Part shown: one piece after another, positions 1-5,410 of the stretch
How positions within the stretch are numbered: the stretch's first letter is position 1
How the letters are laid out: every line of letters starts with the position of its first letter
Source of the DNA: an uncultured Alcaligenaceae bacterium
GTDB taxonomy: Bacteria > Pseudomonadota > Gammaproteobacteria > Burkholderiales > Burkholderiaceae_B
Length of the DNA stretch: 7,995 bases
Assembly (NCBI GenBank): GCA_937897265.1
Contig: CALCPT010000426.1
Coordinates: 1 to 7,995 of the forward strand
Direction of reading: 5' to 3'
Position numbers and translations under genes: made by a program
Notes under the pieces: generated by a model
Told to the model about the DNA's origin: nothing
Seen by the model: the letters and a program-made list of their open reading frames with translations, nothing else
Databases searched by the model: none

Positions 1-214
1 CAGCATCGGTACCATTAATAAATCTGACGAAAGACGAGTCAGCACTTGGACCGGTGGGGTACAAAGGAATATCGGCGGCATTGCTCAAGGCACTAAACAC
101 ACAACCAACCAGGCACAAGGCGACTCTCGCAGACCTAGCTGTGTCGCCTACAAATTGACCCGTACCAACTGCCGCTCCATGAAGAGTCGCTAAAACCACA
201 CCTACTTTTTTCAT
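1..214 (-). CDS. wssG: AlgF/WssG-like periplasmic polysaccharide O-acetylation protein, N-terminal part, 3' end outside window
   Basis: Seventy-one codons are visible from an ATG that overlaps the upstream stop as ATGA. AAGGG lies 8 nt before the start. Residues 27-46 look like a signal peptide: Arg27 and Arg30, then VALCLVGCVFSALSNA, with probable cleavage between Ala46 and Ala47. The mature part begins ADIPLYPTGPSADSSFVRFING, which resembles the start of mature AlgF (a short aliphatic/LY segment, a Gly-Pro turn, then a SxFVRxxN strand). AlgF/WssG is a periplasmic accessory of alginate or cellulose O-acetylation. Unusually, about 26 residues precede the signal-like segment, and only a GTG at codon 6 offers another start before it. 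LVGC (residues 35-38) also fits a lipobox, but its hydrophobic core would be short. The assignment rests on about 25 residues plus operon position, so it is probable rather than certain. Confidence 0.7.
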   Translation of the reverse strand, partial: MKKVGVVLATLHGAAVGTGQFVGDTARSARVALCLVGCVFSALSNAADIPLYPTGPSADSSFVRFINGTDA

Positions 215-864
215 TTTTTCAACCCTTGCACCAAAGGCAGAGCGGCCAAGGCTTTCGTGATATTTGCACTCCAGGCCTGGTAGCCAGCCAGATTAAAGTG
301 CTGTCCATCAACCGTCGCCCATTGCCCTGGCTTTGAAAATTTCAACGAATCAATAAACACACATGGAGCTACGTTTTTTTCTAGAAATCCTGCCATAAAC
401 TCAACGCGCTTGTCGTTCTTAAAATATTTACCTCCTGGGGTCCCCCAAGCAGGGCCGACCCAAACACAAGGCGTCTGAGTCGCAGAGATCTCTTTTGTCA
501 GACCGGTAATCCCCTGCCAGGCCCAAGCTCTTGGAAACGTCTCGTTGTCATACGAAGCCATGGTGTCGCCCAAGATAATCACCACAAGATTTGGCTTATC
601 TTTCGCAATCAACTCTTTAATCGGGCTGGTCGTGGCTGCACGACCTTTAAAAACGGTATCACCCTTAAAACGATCAGCACCACAAGGGACTTCGACTGTT
701 TTGAGCCAATCGCTCGCGGTGGCGCCACAGGCGCCAATCGCATGAACGGTCGCACCTTGTTTAGTCAAGTCTTCGTACAACGGATTCATCAGATACCCAG
801 GCAATGAGAGATGACTCTCACCAAGTACGAGCATCGCGATTCCGGCAAGTGTTCCTGCAGCCAT
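211..864 (-). CDS. SGNH-fold hydrolase/acetyltransferase-like protein, WssF-like, copy 2 (GES variant)
   Basis: This 217-residue paralogue of the preceding gene is about half identical to it over the first 61 residues (30 matches by hand count) and aligns with almost no gaps along its length. The nucleophile motif reads MLVLGESHLS: Ser17 is kept, but the usual Asp16 is Glu (codon GAG at 817-819). The block III-like motif is IILGDTMASY, with Thr101 in place of Asn. Block V is VDGQHF with Asp186 and His189, so the catalytic residues are present. The four cysteines (46, 61, 133, 168) fall at the same residue numbers as in copy 1. The start is firm: AAAGGA lies 7 nt upstream, and an in-frame TAG closes the frame just before it. 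No signal peptide is evident. It lies 11 bp after copy 1 and overlaps the next gene as ATGA. It is likely another component of cellulose O-acetylation; whether it duplicates or complements copy 1 cannot be told from sequence. Confidence 0.78.
   Translation of the reverse strand: MAAGTLAGIAMLVLGESHLSLPGYLMNPLYEDLTKQGATVHAIGACGATASDWLKTVEVPCGADRFKGDTVFKGRAATTSPIKELIAKDKPNLVVIILGDTMASYDNETFPRAWAWQGITGLTKEISATQTPCVWVGPAWGTPGGKYFKNDKRVEFMAGFLEKNVAPCVFIDSLKFSKPGQWATVDGQHFNLAGYQAWSANITKALAALPLVQGLKK
223..227 (-). promoter_or_regulatory. Shine-Dalgarno of the algF/wssG-like gene
   Basis: AAGGG on the minus strand lies 8 nt upstream of the ATG at 214, within the end of the second SGNH gene. Together with the ATGA overlap it supports this start, even though it leaves a long N-terminal extension before the signal-like segment. 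Confidence 0.55.
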
Positions 865-870
865 CTGTAT

Positions 871-877
871 TTCCTTT
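871..877 (-). promoter_or_regulatory. Strong Shine-Dalgarno of wssF-like copy 2
   Basis: AAAGGAA on the minus strand starts inside the TAA stop of copy 1, with AGGA 7 nt from the ATG at 864. It is the strongest ribosome-binding site in the window, so copy 2 appears to be well translated in its own right. Confidence 0.7.
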
Positions 878-1535
878 ATTTGCTATTCGCTAAGTTCTTC
901 ACAACTGTCGAGGCGAGAACATTTTTGACAATTTCACTACCCCATAGGTCGTAGCCGGCAGCGGTAAAGTGCTGCCCGTCCGAGGTGGGCCATTGCCCTT
1001 GTTTTGAAAATTTCAACGAGTCGATGTACTCGCAAGGTGCAACCGTAGTCGCCAGCAAATTAGACATCTGCTGAACACGTGCGAAGTTTTTGCCGAACGG
1101 ACCGCCTTCCGTTCCCCAAGCAGGCCCCACCCACATACACGAGGCACCCGTCTTGGCAATCTCTTTGGTCAGCGCCGTGACTTGTTGCCAAATCCATACC
1201 TTTGGAAAATCTTGCTTATAGCCAGCCATCGTGTCACCCATCACCACAATCACGAGCTTGGCCTTGTCGGCTGCAACCAAGTCTTTAATCGGCGTGGTTT
1301 TGGCTTCTTTTCCAACGGTGGTGGGCGCAGCCTTGCCAACTCGCTCGGCACCACAGGTCGCAGGTACTGAGCGCACCCAATCTCCTGCAGGCACACCGCA
1401 GGCGGCCAGAGAATGCACTTGCGCACCCTGCTGCATCAAACCATCATGCAAAGATTTAATCAGATAGGTTGGCATCGATAGATGGCTATCGCCAATCACT
1501 AACACCGTCAAGCCTGCCAACAACGTTGAAGCCAT
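876..1535 (-). CDS. wssF: SGNH-fold hydrolase/acetyltransferase-like protein, WssF-like, copy 1
   Basis: This is a 219-residue SGNH-fold protein in the position that wssF occupies in the Pseudomonas wss operon, between bcsC/wssE and the algF/wssG-like gene. WssF is linked to cellulose O-acetylation, but its exact step is not settled to my knowledge. Block I is VLVIGDSHLS with nucleophile Ser17. A block III-like motif is VVMGDTMAGY (Gly100, Thr102 where canonical SGNH enzymes have Asn). Block V is SDGQHF with Asp186 and His189. Cys46, Cys61, Cys133 and Cys168 match copy 2 in position. WVGPAWGTEGG and IDSLKFSKQGQW are further shared blocks. The start is supported by AAGAG with a 7-nt spacer. 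No separate signal peptide is seen: the first hydrophobic segment runs directly into the beta-strand carrying Ser17. The gene follows bcsC after 20 bp. The assignment rests on fold motifs, length and context; a periplasmic esterase is the main alternative. Confidence 0.8.
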   Translation of the reverse strand: MASTLLAGLTVLVIGDSHLSMPTYLIKSLHDGLMQQGAQVHSLAACGVPAGDWVRSVPATCGAERVGKAAPTTVGKEAKTTPIKDLVAADKAKLVIVVMGDTMAGYKQDFPKVWIWQQVTALTKEIAKTGASCMWVGPAWGTEGGPFGKNFARVQQMSNLLATTVAPCEYIDSLKFSKQGQWPTSDGQHFTAAGYDLWGSEIVKNVLASTVVKNLANSK

Positions 1536-1542
1536 ATCAATA

Positions 1543-1547
1543 CTCTT
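1543..1547 (-). promoter_or_regulatory. Shine-Dalgarno of wssF-like copy 1
   Basis: AAGAG on the minus strand sits 7 nt before the ATG at 1535, in the AT-rich 20-bp gap after the bcsC stop. The same gap holds a T7 run on the minus strand, but no convincing stem precedes it, so I do not read it as a terminator. Confidence 0.5.
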
Positions 1548-1555
1548 AAAAAAAT

Positions 1556-4500
1556 TTATAAACCGTAGGGGGACACATAAGGACTCATCGGCATCAGCAC
1601 AGGCCCTGTTCTTGGGTAGAAGCTAAAGCGTAAATACATGCCGGCGCCCCACTGCCGGTAGTTACTTGAGTTATCTAGCTGCACCAACCCACCCAAGAAC
1701 GCGTAACGATTCAGCTGATACTCTCCAGCCGCTGACAAGTTGTAAGCGACCCCTGACTGACTTTGGGCCTCATAGGTTGCCGTACCCGTACCGCCGCCAC
1801 CAAAGGCCAGCACTCGCGCCATCGCAGCGTTCGCAGCCGCCTGTAAGTCGCCATTATTTGGGAAGTAATCAGATGCGCTTTGTGAAAACTTTTGCGCGCC
1901 TAAAGCGCCAGAAATTCGGTATGAAAAATCTCCTGAGCGCTGCGCCCAACTGACTGGCAAGGTCACTGCATAATATTGCTGAGGGCTGAAGTAACCACCC
2001 TGACCATAGGTGTAGTTGCTTAAGTTTTTGCCGTAGAACATGCTTGCCGCATTAACACCTACGGTAAGATTTTCGTCGTTAGTTTTAACTAGGTTCCAGT
2101 ACATCCCTAAGTTGGCATCCGCACGCGTGTTCGACGCTACGTTGTGACCGGTCAATGAAAACAATCCTGCCGAGCCGGTCACGCCGTAACCGCCAAGATC
2201 TTTCGAAAGCTGTACACGCGCACCGGTTGACATCACCGCGCCCCACGTCTGCCCTGTCACACTGTCTCGAGTCCCCGCAAACGACAGTACGCTATCGACC
2301 ACAGGGCGACTAGACGCGCTGATGCTGTAGTACCAAGTATTCTCTTGATCTAGCATCCCATCAAACTTAAGGCCACCTGTCACGTTGCTATATTGAAAGC
2401 CAACTGGTGTTACGCCAATGTCTGCTGCGAAGCCTGGCGTCTTATAGCCGAGCGACCAACCCACACCTCGGCCCGTTTGCTCGTTTGGATACCCCGTGAG
2501 CCCGGCAAGCTGATCAAAAGCTGCATTTGGGCCACCACCAAAGGTGCTACGTGAATAAAAATCTGTACCAATGGCCCCAGCATTAAGAGACACCGATGTT
2601 GCACTCAGACTCAGCTTGCCGTCACCAACGGGCAAGCGCATTTCAACTGGTACTTCGATATCGCTGAGCTTGCCACCACCAGACGTCCCATTACGATTTC
2701 GAACTTGCAGGCCGATCAACAACTCGGGCGCGCGCTCTTGTTTGATCAAATCCAGTTCGGTTGCCATCGTCATCGGAGTACCAGTCATGGTATCTGCCAC
2801 GAGTACCGGATCCGCTGTCGGACCACTACCACTCACGCTAAACGCATTTGGCGGTTGCCCACCTGGAGCGTTAGGTCTCTCTGAGAGCAGAGCCCCTGCT
2901 GCGACACGACTCGGTGAACCGGTTGACACGTCGGAGGGGCTCGCAGGCGGCGGTAAGCCTTGTAACGCAATCGCACGCTCAAATAGCTCTTCGGCTTTGG
3001 CGATTCGACCTTGTGCCCTGTACATTCGAGCTGCTGCGGCTGTGACTTCGACATCATCAGGGGCGAGTTCAAGCGCTTTTGTCAACGAGGCCGCAGCGAC
3101 ACTATTTTCTTTAACCTGAGTCGCAATTTGCGCAGCATTCAACTGTAACTCAACGCTATCCGGCGTTTTAGCGACTAACTCTTTAAAGACATCTAGTGCC
3201 TTACCTTTTTCGCCAGACGCCGCATAAATCCGGGCCTGTGCTGCATTCACCTGAATATCACTTGGTCGCTGTGCTAACAAAGGCACAAGCCTGCTGTTGG
3301 CTTCAGTAAGATCGCCTCGTTCACGCAACAAGTCGGCCTGCCGAACAGAGTAAGTAAACAATAAATCATCGAAAAGACGCTTTTCGTCGCCCGATAACTT
3401 ACGCGTGCTGACTGAGGTCAAGATCTTTGCGCACTCGGCGTCTTGATTCGTACGCAATAACAGAGCTGCATATTGAAGCTGCAACTCGGCATTTGGTTGC
3501 TTTGAACCCGCCATGGCTTGTCGCAGCAGATCCAGACCTTTAGTCGGCTCGCCAATATCGGCAAAGGCGGTAGCCAAAGCGCCCGTGAACTCGATCGTCT
3601 TCGTTAGGCTCGGTTGGTTACTTGTCAAGACCGCAAGGGCTTCAACCTGCCGGTCTTGTTGCGCAAGATTAGTGGCGCGATTCAACTCGCTATATGCTTG
3701 TACGCGCGTTTGCAACGCAACCATGTCCGGAGAACGCTCTTTAACCGGGATTCGCTCAAGCAACGCGCTTGCCCCCGTCCAATCGCGTCGCTGTGTGGCA
3801 AGTAGCGCGCCAGCAAACAGCACACTTGCGTCAGTTTGTTTGCCTGCAGACAAACTATCGAACATAGCGCGAGCTTTGGCAGTTTGACCTTGTTTAAGGT
3901 AGGTTTGCGCAAGTTCAAGTCTAATCCAAGGATTATCGCGATCGTTTTGCATCGCAGATTCAAGCTCTGTCACCGCCTGCGCAGAGTCGCCTCGGCGTAC
4001 CGCCGCACGAGACAAGCCCGTTGAGTACGAAGCTTTTAAACGATTCATTTGCGCAGTGCCTCCGACTTGCTCGGCGGTCACACCCTGCAACAACTGTTGC
4101 GCAGCAGCTAACTTATTGTTCAATGCCAACACACTAATTAACCCGCTTAACGCAAGCGCGTCTTTTTTATTCTGCGCCAATATCGCTCGATAGGTTTTCT
4201 CGGCGGCATCGTATTCACCCGCTTCAACTTGCAACCCGGCTAACGCTAGCTGCGCGCCACTTTGCTTGGGATCTAGTCGGGCGGCTTGCTGATACAAGTT
4301 GCGCGCGCGACTCGTATCACCATCACGTTGAGCAGAGCTCGCTTGTTCGATTAACTGAAGGTAGCGCACATTTCCCAAGGCGGTGTTCCAGGTTTGCCCG
4401 CCTGGCTGTGCAACGGCACGCCCAAGTAATTGTTGAGCCTCATCTAGCTTATTCTGCTGCAAGCGAATAATGCCTAAGCCGCCAAGCGCATCCGCATCGT

Positions 4501-5410
4501 TGGGACTTTCTTTCAAGCGCTTTGTAAACTCAGCCTCAGCCACCCCGCGATCGCCTCGCTCAAGTGCCGTAAAACCAGCCGACACGATGGGGCTTGCGAC
4601 AGCGCCTGTTGCCACTTCAATGCGTTTCGTTGCGTCGTCCCGCATCTTTCTGATTTCAGCATCATCGGGATGAGTTTTTAGGTACGCGTCATACAAGGGC
4701 ACATCGACTGATCGCGGTTGCTCAAGCCACACTAGCGATTTACGCCAAAATTCATTTGCCTCGCTTTGCACGCTCGGGACGGTTGACAGGCGAGCGAGTT
4801 GATCGATTGCCGCGATTCGTGTTTCACCCGTTCGGGACAATAGCTTAGCCATCGCCAGAGCAATCTGAGGGTCATCGGGAGATTCTTTCGCAAGACGCTC
4901 TAGTCCGCGTCTTGAGGGCTCGAAACCGTCGGTCGAGTACCCCAAAAAGTTGTAGTACTCAAGAGCGATATCGCCAATCGGTTCTTTACCAGCGAATATT
5001 TTTTTATAAATTGCAACGGCCTGATCTGCCTTGCCACTTTCTTGTAATAGCCTAGCTTCGTACAGTAGTTTTTCATTGGCAGGCGCACGCAAGCTTAAAT
5101 CTTGTTGCAACAGCGCGACGTAGCGACCTGAGGTGTCGACCTGCTTAATTTTGTCAACGTAGGCTTGTGCCGCTTCGAGCCGATTTGAATCTAACTCAAC
5201 CATGGCAAGGCCGTATAAAGCGCGCGCATCCGAAGGATTGATAATCAACAGCTTCTTCCAAGCCTCGGCGGCACGCTCGCCATTGCCCTTAGATTTCCAA
5301 TACAACGCTTGTTCAAGCAATACCTTTTGCGCGGCATTCTGCGCGAAACCCGCCTGCGGGCCAAAGGCAAGCAAAAGACCTAAAGCTAACGTACTGCGGC
5401 GTAAGAGCAT
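1556..5410 (-). CDS. bcsC: Cellulose export protein BcsC (WssE-type): periplasmic TPR superhelix plus outer-membrane beta-barrel
   Basis: BcsC carries cellulose through the periplasm and across the outer membrane. I place the start at the ATG at 5410 (1284 aa). It gives a clean signal peptide (MLLRRSTLALGLLLAFGPQ, likely cut after GFA, residue 23) and is preceded by GGGA with a 6-nt spacer. A TTG at 5422 would add only four residues. Residues about 24-815 are helical TPR repeats, for example ALYGLAMVELDSNRLEAAQ, ADALGGLGIIRLQQNKLDEA and WIRLELAQTYLKQGQTAKA. A Pro/Gly/Ser-rich linker spans about 815-880. The BCSC_C-type domain follows (from about ELDLIKQERAPELLIGLQVR), then barrel strands with alternating aromatic residues up to GMYLRFSFYPR. 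A short Pro/Met/Tyr-rich tail ending SPYGL follows the last strand. At 1284 aa it is somewhat longer than the roughly 1150 of E. coli BcsC. It overlaps the end of bcsZ by 25 bp. The reading frame is intact throughout. Confidence 0.95.
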   Translation of the reverse strand: MLLRRSTLALGLLLAFGPQAGFAQNAAQKVLLEQALYWKSKGNGERAAEAWKKLLIINPSDARALYGLAMVELDSNRLEAAQAYVDKIKQVDTSGRYVALLQQDLSLRAPANEKLLYEARLLQESGKADQAVAIYKKIFAGKEPIGDIALEYYNFLGYSTDGFEPSRRGLERLAKESPDDPQIALAMAKLLSRTGETRIAAIDQLARLSTVPSVQSEANEFWRKSLVWLEQPRSVDVPLYDAYLKTHPDDAEIRKMRDDATKRIEVATGAVASPIVSAGFTALERGDRGVAEAEFTKRLKESPNDADALGGLGIIRLQQNKLDEAQQLLGRAVAQPGGQTWNTALGNVRYLQLIEQASSAQRDGDTSRARNLYQQAARLDPKQSGAQLALAGLQVEAGEYDAAEKTYRAILAQNKKDALALSGLISVLALNNKLAAAQQLLQGVTAEQVGGTAQMNRLKASYSTGLSRAAVRRGDSAQAVTELESAMQNDRDNPWIRLELAQTYLKQGQTAKARAMFDSLSAGKQTDASVLFAGALLATQRRDWTGASALLERIPVKERSPDMVALQTRVQAYSELNRATNLAQQDRQVEALAVLTSNQPSLTKTIEFTGALATAFADIGEPTKGLDLLRQAMAGSKQPNAELQLQYAALLLRTNQDAECAKILTSVSTRKLSGDEKRLFDDLLFTYSVRQADLLRERGDLTEANSRLVPLLAQRPSDIQVNAAQARIYAASGEKGKALDVFKELVAKTPDSVELQLNAAQIATQVKENSVAAASLTKALELAPDDVEVTAAAARMYRAQGRIAKAEELFERAIALQGLPPPASPSDVSTGSPSRVAAGALLSERPNAPGGQPPNAFSVSGSGPTADPVLVADTMTGTPMTMATELDLIKQERAPELLIGLQVRNRNGTSGGGKLSDIEVPVEMRLPVGDGKLSLSATSVSLNAGAIGTDFYSRSTFGGGPNAAFDQLAGLTGYPNEQTGRGVGWSLGYKTPGFAADIGVTPVGFQYSNVTGGLKFDGMLDQENTWYYSISASSRPVVDSVLSFAGTRDSVTGQTWGAVMSTGARVQLSKDLGGYGVTGSAGLFSLTGHNVASNTRADANLGMYWNLVKTNDENLTVGVNAASMFYGKNLSNYTYGQGGYFSPQQYYAVTLPVSWAQRSGDFSYRISGALGAQKFSQSASDYFPNNGDLQAAANAAMARVLAFGGGGTGTATYEAQSQSGVAYNLSAAGEYQLNRYAFLGGLVQLDNSSNYRQWGAGMYLRFSFYPRTGPVLMPMSPYVSPYGL

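Larger units (their letters stand above)
211..1535 (-). repeat. Tandem gene duplication of the WssF-like SGNH gene
   Basis: Two adjacent genes of 219 and 217 codons in the same orientation encode clearly homologous proteins. DNA similarity is now patchy. The longest shared block I noticed is TTTGAAAATTTCAACGA (plus strand, about 332-348 and 1003-1019), which encodes part of the common SLKFSK segment. The duplication is therefore old rather than a recent identical copy or an assembly artefact. Confidence 0.8.

Noticed and set aside
205..219. A-runs flanking the ATGA overlap as a programmed slippage site
   Set aside because: The runs are broken by the ATG, both frames are read correctly without a shift, and a normal Shine-Dalgarno is present.
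1536..1560. AT-rich T-run between bcsC and the first SGNH gene as a terminator
   Set aside because: Only a short AT palindrome (TTTATAAA) is near, with no GC-rich stem, and a ribosome-binding site for the next gene sits in the same gap.
2571..3119. 182-codon open frame on the plus strand
   Set aside because: It lies opposite bcsC, has no recognisable domain and a composition like a shadow frame (Ser/Ala/Pro-rich), while the minus strand shows an intact BcsC.
3513..3887. 124-codon open frame on the plus strand, with others at 5202-5549 and 6357-6731
   Set aside because: All lie antisense to strongly supported bcsC or bcsZ coding sequence and show no family motifs.
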